A DNA stretch of 64,000 bases from Pseudomonas hamedanensis (GTDB taxonomy: Bacteria > Pseudomonadota > Gammaproteobacteria > Pseudomonadales > Pseudomonadaceae). The notes below the pieces were generated by a model. The model was not told the origin of the DNA. It saw only the letters and a program-made list of their open reading frames with translations, and ran no database searches. Location of the stretch: NCBI RefSeq assembly GCF_014268595.2, contig NZ_CP077091.1, positions 2,936,501-3,000,500 on the forward strand. Direction: 5' to 3'. The translations under genes and the position numbers were made by a program. Shown here one piece after another: positions 44,379-54,707 of the stretch. The first letter of the stretch is position 1; each line of letters begins with the position of its first letter.

Positions 44379-45170
44379 ATGGAAAAAACCAGCGACAGCA
44401 ACGGCAAACAAAAAGTCCGCTCCGCCGAAGTCGGCACCGACATCCTCAAGGCCCTGGCCGAGTTGTCGCCGTCCACTTCGCTGTCGCGCCTGGCCGAACA
44501 CGTACAGATGCCGGCGAGCAAGGTGCATCGCTATTTGCAGGCGTTGATTGCCTCGGGTTTTGCCGAGCAAAACGCCGCCACCAACCACTACGGTCTCGGC
44601 CGCGAGGCGCTGCGCGTGGGTCTGGCCGCACTCAATAGCATGGACGTGGTGAAAGTCGCCGCCCTGCCCTTGTCCGATCTGCGCGATGAACTCAACGAAA
44701 CCTGCTTCCTCGCGGTGTGGGGCAATCAGGGCGCAACCGTTGTGCACATCGAACCGGCGGTGCGTGCAGTGACGGTAGTGACGCAGTTGGGGTCGGTGCT
44801 GCCGTTGCTCAGCTCTTCCACGGGGCTGGTGTTCAGTGCTTACCTGCCGCACCGGGAAACCGATGAACTGCGCGAGCAGGAGATCACCGTTGCGCAACAT
44901 CCGCTCAAAGACGAAAAAGCCTATACAGCGCTGTGTCAGCAGATCCGCGAACGCGGTCTGCATCATGTACATGGTTTGTTAATGCCGGGTGTGGATGCGC
45001 TCTCGGCACCGGTGTTCAACGCGGTCGGGCAGATCGCCGCCGTGCTGACCATCGTCGGCCCGACCTCGCTGTTTCACGCCGACGAAAACGGCCCGGCGGC
45101 GCAGCGGTTGCTGGCGGCGACGCGGGCCGTAAGTTGGCGAATGGGGTATGAACAGCAGCGTATCGAATGA
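44379..45170 (+). CDS. hmgR: IclR-family regulator of the homogentisate operon
   Basis: A 263-residue IclR protein: winged HTH at residues 20 to 75 (DILKALAELSPSTSLSRLAEHVQMPASKVHRYLQALI) and a C-terminal effector domain (GLVFSAYLPHRETDE, GLHHVHGLLMPGVDALSAPV). Position opposite hmgA fits HmgR, the repressor released by homogentisate in P. putida. The name is from position and family. Confidence 0.88.
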   Translation: MEKTSDSNGKQKVRSAEVGTDILKALAELSPSTSLSRLAEHVQMPASKVHRYLQALIASGFAEQNAATNHYGLGREALRVGLAALNSMDVVKVAALPLSDLRDELNETCFLAVWGNQGATVVHIEPAVRAVTVVTQLGSVLPLLSSSTGLVFSAYLPHRETDELREQEITVAQHPLKDEKAYTALCQQIRERGLHHVHGLLMPGVDALSAPVFNAVGQIAAVLTIVGPTSLFHADENGPAAQRLLAATRAVSWRMGYEQQRIE

Positions 45171-45200
45171 GTAAACGAGCGCGTAAGTGCTCAGTAACGA

Positions 45201-48200
45201 TCAACGCACCGTTGTTTTACTCAGCCCGTACTCGGCGCCCTCCATTAATGTCTTGAAGAACTCGATCAACATCTCCTTGGGTTCTTCCTGGCCAGTGTAA
45301 TAGGTAACCAGTTCGGCGACCGTGCGCGCGTCTTCAAACAGACTGAGAAACGAGCGTTGGGCATGGGTGATTTCTTTGACGGGCGCACCCGCCGCCGCTG
45401 CCTTGCCCAGCGTCAACAGTCCGGTCAGGGTTTCTTTTACATGCCCCAGTGCAGCGGCATAATCACCTCGCCTGTGCGACTGCGAGGCGTCATAGATGCT
45501 TTTCATCATCTGGACGGCGACTACAACCGTTCCCACCGGAGGCACCAGCAAACTGACGATATTCGCAGCTTTCAATAGATTGTCGTAGACAAGACCGGCA
45601 ATCAATTCATTCAAACTGGTAGTGCGCTCGTCGATATCACTCAATACCCGCCGCACCCGCTCATCATGGAAGGTGTAGAGATCCGGCAGCTTCGCGCGAT
45701 TCTGCGTCCCGATCTGCGGTTTGCTGTCCACGGTTGCGACAAGGTTGTCGAAATAGTCGTTGATCACCTTCTGATCGGTGAGCAATATTCGCTTGCTGTA
45801 ATACTCCCTGAAGGGTCCGAATCGAAAGCGAATCGAGGGAACGAATTCTGCGATTGGCCGGAAACTGACAAGATCTGGCGCGTCGGGTGTATAGAGCAAG
45901 TTCATAAAGCCCGAGGTCCGTTTCACGCGGAATATATAAACGCCCCCTACCGTGCGATCCCAAGCCGTCGTCAAACCGAGCGAACCGATGTTGAATTTAT
46001 ATAAACCCACGTCGCCTTCAGAGATATCGTTCGCAATCGGCTGATAAGCGCCGCTCTCTTTCAGGCTATCGATCACCTGCTGAACAGCAGAAAAAATCTC
46101 GGACGATAACTTGCCGCCAACAAAATCGGCGACTGCATTCAGGTGCATTTCACAGCGGATTTTCCGCGCATGTACAGCACGTATGAATACGTAGTCAGGA
46201 TGCGCCTTGTTCTGGAACTTTTCTTTCAGCATCGCGGTATATCTATCGCCGGGTCGAAAGGTTTTCGACAGCGAAGACAGATCACGAATATCCAGCTTGT
46301 CCACCGCCGGGTGATTACTCAGCAAATAATATTTCGGGCTGTATTTGGTTTCGTAGGCGGGAGCGACCGCCTCAAACGCGATTCCTTCAAGCAAGAGATC
46401 GGTAACGCTCTTACGAAACGTTTCGGTCTGAACAATAATCCGATCAGGATCAACAGTAACGTCGCTCCCACGAGTGCGCAAAATTTCTTCAATCTGAGCT
46501 TTCACTGCATCATGGGTGAACTGCTCGAACGATGGAAAACCGTTGTCTCGTGCATCGACGGTTGAAAGAGCCTTGAGTTCAGTGGTCAACCGGGAATAGC
46601 GCATGCGACCTTGAAACCCCAGCGCCCGATAACCTGTCGGCGCAATTGCCTTGTGTTGGGCAACCTCGGCCCGGTAAGCGACGTTTACATAATCAACCAA
46701 TGGTGTTTTGGCATCGAGGTCGAGATTGGCCAGTGTGGTATCCAGTTCGTACCGATAGCTCAGTTTAGCGCCGGTGCCATTGAGCAAGACGCCTGCGTCA
46801 TGCAAATACTCCGGGTGAACCAATAATGCTGCGTATTCGCGGCTTGCGGACAACGCAGCCTCAATCCAGCGGTTCATGGCAAAAACGTCGGCGAACTTGT
46901 GCAGCTTGAACGGACCTTCAGGACTGCGCAAGAACAGCAGACACCCCGAGTACCCTTCTGCGGTGAAAACAAGTACATCTTTCAAGGCTGGCGCTTGTAG
47001 CCTGATTTTCAATCCGTGAATGGCAACCGACGAATCACTGGCCATTGCCCGGGCAATAATCCTGGCGTCAGTGTCGGTAAGGTCACCTGAGTGTCGAGCA
47101 ACAAACAACTCGAACTGCATCTGACCGAAGAAATAATCACGATAGGCTTGCTGATATGCAACAGAAGGAGACGATGCAAGATCGCTGACAAAATCCAGAC
47201 GCAGATTGCGCTGCACCAACCATTGCTCAAGCGCAGCGGGCGTCAGCCGGCTTGCGCTGGGTACGCCTGTGATGCTGAGACTGGCGCGATAACCGTTATC
47301 ATGCAGACCGAAAACAATGAACTCGGTCAGCGTTCGGGTTTCTTCGTGGTCAATGGTGCGGCCTGCGATTTGCAGGGTGTACGAGCTCCGCACGGTGATG
47401 GATTGTGGGTCCAGTTGTTCACCCAGCACCCTGTCGGCCCACTCCGAAAACGTACGCTGCACATAATCTTTAAACGAAAAGCACGCCTCGGATGCGCTTT
47501 GATAATCGACCAGATATTGATCTTTCGATGCCTCAAGTTCGGTGTAGCGTACTTGTACATCAGCGTTCGCCTGCTTCAGCCAAAGCGGCCACTCCGTCCG
47601 TTTCAATGCCGCCCACAGCAAATAAAAGCGGGTGTTGATACCGTAACGCAGCACCTGCATGCCTTGATTATCCTGCAGCACGGAAGTCAGCGTGGTTTCC
47701 AGTTGATCACGGCTATTGGAGAGTAACGATACGCTCTCCAACTGACCTTTGAGATGAACCTCAACACAGTAGGCATGGGGATTCTGCATGGCTTTTGGGT
47801 AGTTGATCTGGTTGCTTTGCAAGGACAATCGAGCCTGCAGCTGGCGATGCAAGTCGGTGTTTTTCTCAAAAAACTCAAAGCCGTTCTCAGGCGTGTGCAT
47901 GAGGTAGCAAGTCGACTCATTGAGCAGTTTCATCTCTGCATCCGGGCGCTCAGCGTTGTCGAGAACGAAACAGGGCTGGAGCGAATCGAGATAATCCCGT
48001 CGTGGTTGCAGGCTGACTTCAAACATTCCGCGGCCTGTCTCCGCGTCGAGCAGAGAAGCGAATCGCTCGCCCCAGTGGGCATCGAAATTGTTGGCCATGA
48101 CCGACAGCGATAGCTCTGCACTTGCCACCGAAGCGTACGCCTGAATAAACGCCTGCTTGTTGGTCAGCGATAGCGCTTCAGAGCGTATGGATTTAACCGC

Positions 48201-48665
48201 TGCCGCCCAAAACTTCCCGATCTCGGCTCGCAGCGTTTTTTCCAGTCCGGCAGTCACTGCCGCGATCAGATCTTCGACAACAAAAATAGTGAGCCCGCTG
48301 ACTTTGAATTGATCGTCCAACGTGTCCGGCAGCACAAATACCCCGTCACCGCCCATGATGTAGCCGGGGGTAACATTATTGTCCACGCAATAAAGCGTCA
48401 CCTGCCAAAGAGAGCCCGACGGACGGTTATCACTGGGCTCAAAAGCAGGGTCCGTATTGATATATACCTTATCGATATCAACACTTTTACCCAAGCGCTT
48501 CAATTCCGCTTCAAGCATATTACGCAAGATATCGTGCACGCTCGGCATCGCGTCGATAATTGCAAAAAGTTCGGCCTTTGCCCGGCTTGCCTTCTCCCAC
48601 TCCTCTGTCCACGTGACTTGATCACCTACTGTGTCACGCATCAAACTTTTGAATAACTTACTCAT
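45201..48665 (-). CDS. DUF6543 giant protein, dermonecrotic-toxin-like
   Basis: A 1154-residue protein with the conserved core of the Pseudomonas DUF6543 (dermonecrotic toxin domain) family: ALGFQGRMRYSRLTTELKAL, PSFEQFTHDAVKAQIEEILR, DIRDLSSLSKTFRPGDRYTAM and DLLYTPDAPDLVSFRPIAEF. A hydrophobic stretch LLKAANIVSLLVPPVGTVVV lies near residue 1055, after which the protein ends within about 100 residues, whereas many relatives carry a further effector domain. No signal peptide; secretion route unknown. Start at 48665 follows AGGATATTGC; the longer frame has no support. GC is lower than in the flanking operons. No immunity gene is adjacent. Confidence 0.75.
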   Translation of the reverse strand: MSKLFKSLMRDTVGDQVTWTEEWEKASRAKAELFAIIDAMPSVHDILRNMLEAELKRLGKSVDIDKVYINTDPAFEPSDNRPSGSLWQVTLYCVDNNVTPGYIMGGDGVFVLPDTLDDQFKVSGLTIFVVEDLIAAVTAGLEKTLRAEIGKFWAAAVKSIRSEALSLTNKQAFIQAYASVASAELSLSVMANNFDAHWGERFASLLDAETGRGMFEVSLQPRRDYLDSLQPCFVLDNAERPDAEMKLLNESTCYLMHTPENGFEFFEKNTDLHRQLQARLSLQSNQINYPKAMQNPHAYCVEVHLKGQLESVSLLSNSRDQLETTLTSVLQDNQGMQVLRYGINTRFYLLWAALKRTEWPLWLKQANADVQVRYTELEASKDQYLVDYQSASEACFSFKDYVQRTFSEWADRVLGEQLDPQSITVRSSYTLQIAGRTIDHEETRTLTEFIVFGLHDNGYRASLSITGVPSASRLTPAALEQWLVQRNLRLDFVSDLASSPSVAYQQAYRDYFFGQMQFELFVARHSGDLTDTDARIIARAMASDSSVAIHGLKIRLQAPALKDVLVFTAEGYSGCLLFLRSPEGPFKLHKFADVFAMNRWIEAALSASREYAALLVHPEYLHDAGVLLNGTGAKLSYRYELDTTLANLDLDAKTPLVDYVNVAYRAEVAQHKAIAPTGYRALGFQGRMRYSRLTTELKALSTVDARDNGFPSFEQFTHDAVKAQIEEILRTRGSDVTVDPDRIIVQTETFRKSVTDLLLEGIAFEAVAPAYETKYSPKYYLLSNHPAVDKLDIRDLSSLSKTFRPGDRYTAMLKEKFQNKAHPDYVFIRAVHARKIRCEMHLNAVADFVGGKLSSEIFSAVQQVIDSLKESGAYQPIANDISEGDVGLYKFNIGSLGLTTAWDRTVGGVYIFRVKRTSGFMNLLYTPDAPDLVSFRPIAEFVPSIRFRFGPFREYYSKRILLTDQKVINDYFDNLVATVDSKPQIGTQNRAKLPDLYTFHDERVRRVLSDIDERTTSLNELIAGLVYDNLLKAANIVSLLVPPVGTVVVAVQMMKSIYDASQSHRRGDYAAALGHVKETLTGLLTLGKAAAAGAPVKEITHAQRSFLSLFEDARTVAELVTYYTGQEEPKEMLIEFFKTLMEGAEYGLSKTTVR

Positions 48666-48828
48666 GCAATATCCTGCCTTACTATCCAGAGCTGCGTTTG
48701 CAGCCACTGCAGATAGTTGCAAGGTAATTACTTTTTTAGTTAGCAAGAAGCCCAAATACTTTACAAAGCATGCACAACAAAAAGACATACAGCCTTTCAT
48801 TACTACTGACTACTAACTTCAAACAATC

Positions 48829-51384
48829 TCAATCCAGTATGCCCATGGCTTTTGCTTTCGCCACCGCCTGGGTCCGGCGTTCCACACCCAACTTCCCGTT
48901 GATTCGCCGGGCGTGGGTCTTGACTGTATGTAAGGAAATGAAAAGTTGCTCTGCAACTTGCTGATTCGATGCGCCTTGGGCAATCAACATCAGTACTTCG
49001 CACTCACGGCGACTCAGGCACGGCGCCAGCTTACTGCTCTCGGACTGCGGCGCCGCAACAGCCGTGACGGACTCTGTGCCAGCACTGCCTCGGCGTAACT
49101 GCCATTCGCGCATGGCTTGATGCAAATGACAGCGCTCAACCAGCATTCGAGCCCGCTGCAATGCCTGTTGTGCCAAGGCGCTATCGCCGTTCAACTCTGC
49201 CAGTTGCACAGCGGCCAGCAGTAATTCCGTTTCCATGGTCAGCAAGCCCTTGGCCTGGGCCTGCTCCAATAACCGTTCCAGAGTCGGGAGAGCGTTTTCG
49301 TCTGGATTCAATTGCGCACTGGCGCAGGCCAACAGGTATTCGACACGGGTGATCAGTTCGAACGTCGCGGGTGGCGCCTGGAGCGCAGACGGACCGCGGT
49401 AATGCCGTAGCAGCCGTGCCAACGCCTCATGCGCCAGCTGCGGTCGGCCTTGCTGCAACCAGAACTGGCTACTGATTTGCAGCACGACGCCGCGATAGAC
49501 CGTATCGGGAATCTGTCGCTGCTGCATGACCCTCTCGGCCTCACGCAAGCGTTCGAACGCACCGGCGTAATCGCCGCGATTACCCGCCAGTTGAGCCTGG
49601 CCCAGATAACCATACAACACGCGCTTGTCGGCACTGCGCAAGCAAGCTTCAAGGCCTTGGGTGAACAACTGCGCAGCCCGCTCTTCGCGCCCCATGCACA
49701 GCGCCAGCCGCCCTCGCCGTAAAGCAATGCGGCCAAGCAACGGCGTGGGGACGACCCTGCGCTGACGCAGTAACTGCTCGATATCCATGAGCAGACTTTC
49801 AGCCCGCACAGGGGCTCCGCGCTGTTCAAGCCATTGCGCATGGTCAAGTTCAAGCACCGCCTCGAACAGCAAGGAGCCCTGAGCACGCGCCAGGCACAAG
49901 GCCTCGCGGTTGATGGCATGGGCCTGATCGAGTTCACCGCACAGTAATGCTTGCTGGGTCAGTCCCGACAGGCACAACACACGCGCCTGCCAGGCATCGG
50001 GCGCCAACGCGGCCAACGCCTCCTGAAAGCAGGCGCGCGCCGCTGCCATACGCCCTTGCAAGTGCAAAAGCCACCCTTGTTGCGCCTGCCAGCGCGCCAG
50101 CAGTTGCTGTTCCAGCTGCGCCGCAGGCTGTGGCATGAAGCGTGACAGGTGAGCCATGCAGTGTGCGGCCTGTTCGAAACGACCGGCAAAGAGCAAGGCG
50201 CCAGTGACCAGCCCGATCAAGTGCGGGGTCATCAGGGTCAGCTCCTGGCTCTGGTGCTCATGTAATCGCAACAACAGGACAACCGTCTGGTCTTCATACA
50301 GGTCTTCACAGCTCAGGTGCTGCGACAGGCTCACGGCAGTTTCGTATTCTTCGGCCAGCAACGCCTGCTCGAAGGCCGCCCGCCAATCCTGCGCCGCGGT
50401 CAACCATTGGCAGGTTCGCCGATGCCAGGAGCGCGCGCACGGCCAATGCGACGCCTGCATGATTCGCGACAATGGCGGGAACACCTGCAGCCAGTCGCCC
50501 GCCTCGTGCCAGGGTTCGATAAAACATCCGAGTACTTGCAGATCGTGCAGCAGCTGCGCGCCCTCTCCGGCGCCAAACAGGTGTTCACACAGCGGCGCGT
50601 TGAAGCGCGGCAAATGAGCCAGCACACGCCATGCTTCGGCTTGCTCCGGCGTCAGGCTGGCGAACAGTTCGTGTTGCAGATAATCGAGCAATGTATCGAC
50701 ACGCTGCCGGGGCTGAAGGTGTTGCGCCCAGTCGCACTTTTGCAGCAGCGCCATGCGCGCACCGGCGCACCAGCCGCCGGTGCTCTGGAGAATACCGGCC
50801 GCGACGCGGGCAGCCTGCTCTGGCGGCAAGTGGTGCAACACCGAGGTAACTTCATCTTGCGTCAGGGCCAGGCTGGCGCGCTCGCATTCGTACAGCTCGT
50901 CATCCAGCAACAAGCGCGGCCAGTTGCACTGTGGCCGACGCCGGCTGCTGATCCAGAAGATCAGCGCCGGGCTGCTGGCCGTCAGTAGCAGATCAAGCAG
51001 AGCATCCAGCGCCGGATTCGGCAGACGGCTGTAGTCATCGATAAACAGCCAGGCAGGCCTGGACCACGCCGCCAGCGTCCCCAACAGCCGCGCCTCGCCA
51101 AGGTCTTCACTCAGCCCGAGCGCGCGGGTCAGTCGCTGGCAGAATTCTGTACGGCTGAGCGCCACGCCGGCCAGCGGTAACCAGATCGTCTCGCAGCCTG
51201 CCGGGGCCTTAAGCAGGCACTCGGTGAATAGCGCGGTTTTGCCGCTGCCGGCGGGCGCGCAAATCAGCCGGACCCGTGCCTGCGACTCAAGCAATGGCTG
51301 GCACAGACGCGCGCGCGGCTGATGATGGGAAGCAAGCCTGGGGAGAAATCCGGGGCGATCCAGGCACGGAGTCATGGCGGTCAT
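48829..51384 (-). CDS. MalT-like LuxR-family transcriptional regulator
   Basis: An 851-residue STAND-type activator. Residues 30 to 330 form an NTPase module with Walker A (CAPAGSGKTALF) and Walker B-like LFIDDYSRL; the middle is TPR-like helical repeats; the C-terminus is a LuxR HTH (LSRRECEVLMLIAQGASNQQ ... KTHARRINGKLG). Such proteins bind an inducer and ATP to activate nearby operons. AAGG precedes the ATG. It follows the DUF1302/DUF1329 operon, from which it is separated by a terminator, and is the likely regulator of that operon. Confidence 0.88.
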   Translation of the reverse strand: MTAMTPCLDRPGFLPRLASHHQPRARLCQPLLESQARVRLICAPAGSGKTALFTECLLKAPAGCETIWLPLAGVALSRTEFCQRLTRALGLSEDLGEARLLGTLAAWSRPAWLFIDDYSRLPNPALDALLDLLLTASSPALIFWISSRRRPQCNWPRLLLDDELYECERASLALTQDEVTSVLHHLPPEQAARVAAGILQSTGGWCAGARMALLQKCDWAQHLQPRQRVDTLLDYLQHELFASLTPEQAEAWRVLAHLPRFNAPLCEHLFGAGEGAQLLHDLQVLGCFIEPWHEAGDWLQVFPPLSRIMQASHWPCARSWHRRTCQWLTAAQDWRAAFEQALLAEEYETAVSLSQHLSCEDLYEDQTVVLLLRLHEHQSQELTLMTPHLIGLVTGALLFAGRFEQAAHCMAHLSRFMPQPAAQLEQQLLARWQAQQGWLLHLQGRMAAARACFQEALAALAPDAWQARVLCLSGLTQQALLCGELDQAHAINREALCLARAQGSLLFEAVLELDHAQWLEQRGAPVRAESLLMDIEQLLRQRRVVPTPLLGRIALRRGRLALCMGREERAAQLFTQGLEACLRSADKRVLYGYLGQAQLAGNRGDYAGAFERLREAERVMQQRQIPDTVYRGVVLQISSQFWLQQGRPQLAHEALARLLRHYRGPSALQAPPATFELITRVEYLLACASAQLNPDENALPTLERLLEQAQAKGLLTMETELLLAAVQLAELNGDSALAQQALQRARMLVERCHLHQAMREWQLRRGSAGTESVTAVAAPQSESSKLAPCLSRRECEVLMLIAQGASNQQVAEQLFISLHTVKTHARRINGKLGVERRTQAVAKAKAMGILD

Positions 51385-51470
51385 CGCGTCAGCCTTCTTA
51401 TCGTTGTGCGATCACCCTAGCCCTCTCCACGGCCCTTGTTGACGAGTATTCAGCGCGCTGATTGACGGCC

Positions 51471-51498
51471 ATAAAAAAGGCGACCGTGCGGTCGCCTT
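51471..51498 (-). terminator. Terminator of the DUF1302-DUF1329 operon
   Basis: Stem AAGGCGACC / GGTCGCCTT with a 4-nt loop; the T-tract is on the minus strand (complement of AAAAAA at 51473-51478). It lies 24 bp after the DUF1329 stop. Confidence 0.85.
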
Positions 51499-51522
51499 GT
51501 GTACAGCTTCGTCGCAGAGCAG

Positions 51523-52890
51523 TTACCTCACGCCCTCGGCGCGTAACGCCGAAGGTGTGTAATCGGCGGCCTTGGCTTCGAAGCCGAATTCGAAGCTGTG
51601 CTTCTCTTCGTTCTTCATGCCCAGGGCAATGTAGCGGCCGGCAATGATGTCGTAGAGCGCTTCAAGGGTGTAGGCCGGCGTCTGGTGATCGTAATAGAAC
51701 TGAGCATGCCCCTCTGCTACTCGCCACAGCTGGCCGCGCCCGTCGTAGTGGTCGACAAGTGCGACCTGCCAGCTGTCCTCGTCGATGTACATGTGGCGCT
51801 TGGCGTAGATATGCCGCTCGTTGGGCTTGACCGTACCGATCACTTCCCACACGCGGTGCAACTCATAGCGTGTCAGGTCCTGATTGATGTGCCCGGCCTT
51901 GACGATGTCGTCGTACTTGAGCTTCGGCGAGTCGAGCTTGTAGCTGTTGTACGGGATGTACATTTCCTTCTTGCCGACCAGTTTCCAGTCATAGCGATCC
52001 GGCGCGCCGGAGAACATGTCGAAGTTATCCGACGTGCGCAGACCGTCCGCCGCCGTACCCGGCCCGTCATACGCTACCTGCGGCGCACGGCGTACCCGGC
52101 GCTGGCCGGCGTTGTAGATCCAGGCCAGCCGTGGCTCCTTCACCTGATCGAGGGTTTCGTGCACCAGCAACACGTTGCCCGCCAGGCGCGCCGGCGCGGT
52201 CACCGACTGTTTGAAGAACGTCAGCACATTGGCGGCTTTTTCCGGGTCGATTTCCTTCATCAGTTGCGGCACGGCGATCTCTTCTTCGAAGCGGATCGGT
52301 GTGTAGCTGCCGTTGGTCTGTGGCGTGACCTGGGTGATGATCCGGCGCAGGTTGCCGCCGTGATAACGGGTAATGTGGTTCCACAGCACCTCGACGCCAT
52401 TCTTCGGAATCGGGAAGGCGTAGTAGCGGTTGCCGGTGAAATTGGCCAGGCCGTTGCCGTCGTTGATGGTGGTCACATTCAGTGCACTGCGCTTGGCCGA
52501 TTCATTGATTTCCGGCGGCACGGCGACAGTACGGTGGCTCGGGTAGACCGGGATCTTGTAGGTTTCGGGGTAGCGCTTGAACATCGCCACCTGGCCATCG
52601 GAGAGCTTGCTTTTGTACTGATCGACGTTCGCTGCGGTGATAGTGAACAGTGGTTTTTCATTGGCGAACGGGTCGGCGAGAAAGCCTTTGCTGTCCACCG
52701 CGCCGGCGTTTTTCGGGATACCCCCGGTCCACGCGGGAATCGAGCCGTCAGCGTTGCCGGCCTTCTCGGCACCCAGCGGGGTCAGGCTGGTGCCGAGTTT
52801 GTTCGCTTCGTCCGGCGACACCGCCGCCATCACATTGGCCGCCAGCAGACTCAGGGCCAACACCCCGCATTGCAGAATCATTTTGCGCAT
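51523..52890 (-). CDS. DUF1329 family periplasmic protein
   Basis: A 455-residue exported protein with a signal peptide (MRKMILQCGVLALSLLAANVMAAV) and the DUF1329 core (GTSLTPLGAEKAGNADGSIP, AWTGGIP, NPNGDW-like PYNSYKLDSPKLKYDDIV, ELHRVWEVIGTVKPNERHIYA). The LolA/LppX-like fold suggests lipid or hydrophobic ligand handling in the periplasm. GAGAAGG is 9 nt before the ATG at 52890. It always pairs with DUF1302 proteins, as here (23 bp after). Confidence 0.9.
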   Translation of the reverse strand: MRKMILQCGVLALSLLAANVMAAVSPDEANKLGTSLTPLGAEKAGNADGSIPAWTGGIPKNAGAVDSKGFLADPFANEKPLFTITAANVDQYKSKLSDGQVAMFKRYPETYKIPVYPSHRTVAVPPEINESAKRSALNVTTINDGNGLANFTGNRYYAFPIPKNGVEVLWNHITRYHGGNLRRIITQVTPQTNGSYTPIRFEEEIAVPQLMKEIDPEKAANVLTFFKQSVTAPARLAGNVLLVHETLDQVKEPRLAWIYNAGQRRVRRAPQVAYDGPGTAADGLRTSDNFDMFSGAPDRYDWKLVGKKEMYIPYNSYKLDSPKLKYDDIVKAGHINQDLTRYELHRVWEVIGTVKPNERHIYAKRHMYIDEDSWQVALVDHYDGRGQLWRVAEGHAQFYYDHQTPAYTLEALYDIIAGRYIALGMKNEEKHSFEFGFEAKAADYTPSALRAEGVR

Positions 52891-52913
52891 TGCAGTCATC
52901 CTTCTCGGGCAGA

Positions 52914-54707
52914 TCAGAAGTTCACGCCGAAGCTCAGGGCCACGAAGTCACGGTCTTCAAGGACGTTGTAATCGCCGCCGAAGAAATCGGTGTAACTGAG
53001 GCTCGCGGTGTAGGTGTTGCGGTAGTCGGCATCGATCCCGGCGCTGATCGCTTTCGCGCCTTCGTTGAACAGGCCGTTGGGGCCATAGCCGGCGACATCG
53101 TGCGACCAGGACAGGTTGGGTTTGAGGTTGATCCCGCCAATCACGTTGGCGTAATCGAGGATGGCGCGGGCGCGGTAGCCCCACGACGTCGAGGTCACGA
53201 AACCGTCAGTGTCGCCGCCGAACCCGTACTGGCCGTACACCGAGTCGCGGCCGTAACGCAGATTGCTGCGCGACTCCAGGCCACCGACATGCACCACCGC
53301 CGCTTCGCCGACCACGGTCAGGCGCTCGGCGCCCAGGACCTGATCGAAGAAGTGCGTCAGGGTACTCTGCACTTGCGTCACTTCTTTGCGGCGATAGCCC
53401 TTGTTGTCAGCACCTGGCGCGGTGGCCAGTGGCGACGCCGTGCCGCCGGCAATCGGATTGAGCAGCGCCAGGGTCAGGTCGTTGGTGTTGACCTGCACCG
53501 GTGCGTTGGGGCGGTAGCTGATCTCGCCGGTCCACGCGGTGCCGGTCGGCAGCGTGGTGGAGAAACTGGCGCCATACAGGCGAATGTCTTCCGGATAGTC
53601 GAGGTAGTAGCTGCCGCGCCCGAGCATCACACTCTGCGCCAGACCGGCACCGCTGCCCGGCGCCAGACCGTTGGCAATGCCGACCATGCCCGGCAGCGCC
53701 GCCAGGGTCGAAAGGCCCGCGGTGGTGGTGCCCACGTTTGGTGTGCGGCTGTGGTAGTTCATGAAATAGAGGCCGTACTCGGTGTCTTCGCCAAGCCAGC
53801 GCAGCGCCGTGCCCCACTGCCCGGAATCACGCGCGTCACGATCGCCGCCACGGGGAATCACCACGCCCTCACGGGTGACCTGAATGCCTTGGCCGAACGC
53901 GGTGGTCAACGGCACCAGCGGGGCAATGGCCGGATTGCCGACGGTATAGCCGTTGTTGCAGCCGTCCGCCGCCACGTCAACGCCGAAGAAGGTGCCGCAG
54001 TTGTCGAGGACCGTCTGGTCCCACTCCAGTTGGTAGAAACCTTCGATGGACAGTTTGTCGGTGAGGCTCTGTGAACCAAACAGCATGTTTACCGGGATCA
54101 GACCTTCCTTGATCTCGGCACCCGGGCGACGGAATGCGGAAACGTCGATCGGGTTAATGCTATTGATGGAGTTGCCGATGAAGGTACTTTCGCCCCAACT
54201 CACCACCTGCTTGCCGGCACGCACCGTGCCTGGCAAATCCGCGATGGTGTAGTTGTGGTAAACGAAGGCATCGAGAATCTGCGCGCCAGAGGACTTGGCG
54301 CCCTCCTTGCGGCCGCTGTCGCTGATCTGTTTGAACTCGCGATCTTCGTCCTTGAGTTCGAAGTCGTACCAGTACTTGCCACGTATGAATACGCCGGTAT
54401 CGCCGTACTTCAATTCAAGGTCGTGAATGCCCTTGAAGATCTTCGAGAAGGTTTCGCCCTTCTTGAAGTTCAAGCGTCCGTCATCACCGGTCGAGGATTG
54501 CCCGGTGCCACCGTTGACCGTGCCGACCAGCGACTTGTCGGCATCGCGCATGCCCCAACTGGACCCGATCGACAGCGACGAGTCGAACGTCCCCTCGATT
54601 TCGCCGATATTGAATGCAACCGCGTGCGCCTGGGAGCAGCAGCCCAGCGTCACCGCGGCTGCCAGCGCCTGCGGTGTGAAGATGGCGCGCATTGTTGTTT
54701 TTGTCAT
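52914..54707 (-). CDS. DUF1302 family outer-membrane protein
   Basis: A 597-residue protein with a signal peptide (TPQALAAAVTLGCCSQAHA) and the DUF1302 pattern: VAFNIGEIEGTFDSSLSIGS, DLELKYGDTGVFIRGKYWYD, GKQVVSWGESTFIGNSINSI and a C-terminal FVALSFGVNF typical of a beta-barrel. Probably an outer-membrane channel for hydrophobic compounds, acting with DUF1329 and often an RND-type pump, which is not seen here. I chose ATG 54707. First gene of the operon; its promoter must lie in the noncoding stretch to the right. Confidence 0.88.
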   Translation of the reverse strand: MTKTTMRAIFTPQALAAAVTLGCCSQAHAVAFNIGEIEGTFDSSLSIGSSWGMRDADKSLVGTVNGGTGQSSTGDDGRLNFKKGETFSKIFKGIHDLELKYGDTGVFIRGKYWYDFELKDEDREFKQISDSGRKEGAKSSGAQILDAFVYHNYTIADLPGTVRAGKQVVSWGESTFIGNSINSINPIDVSAFRRPGAEIKEGLIPVNMLFGSQSLTDKLSIEGFYQLEWDQTVLDNCGTFFGVDVAADGCNNGYTVGNPAIAPLVPLTTAFGQGIQVTREGVVIPRGGDRDARDSGQWGTALRWLGEDTEYGLYFMNYHSRTPNVGTTTAGLSTLAALPGMVGIANGLAPGSGAGLAQSVMLGRGSYYLDYPEDIRLYGASFSTTLPTGTAWTGEISYRPNAPVQVNTNDLTLALLNPIAGGTASPLATAPGADNKGYRRKEVTQVQSTLTHFFDQVLGAERLTVVGEAAVVHVGGLESRSNLRYGRDSVYGQYGFGGDTDGFVTSTSWGYRARAILDYANVIGGINLKPNLSWSHDVAGYGPNGLFNEGAKAISAGIDADYRNTYTASLSYTDFFGGDYNVLEDRDFVALSFGVNF

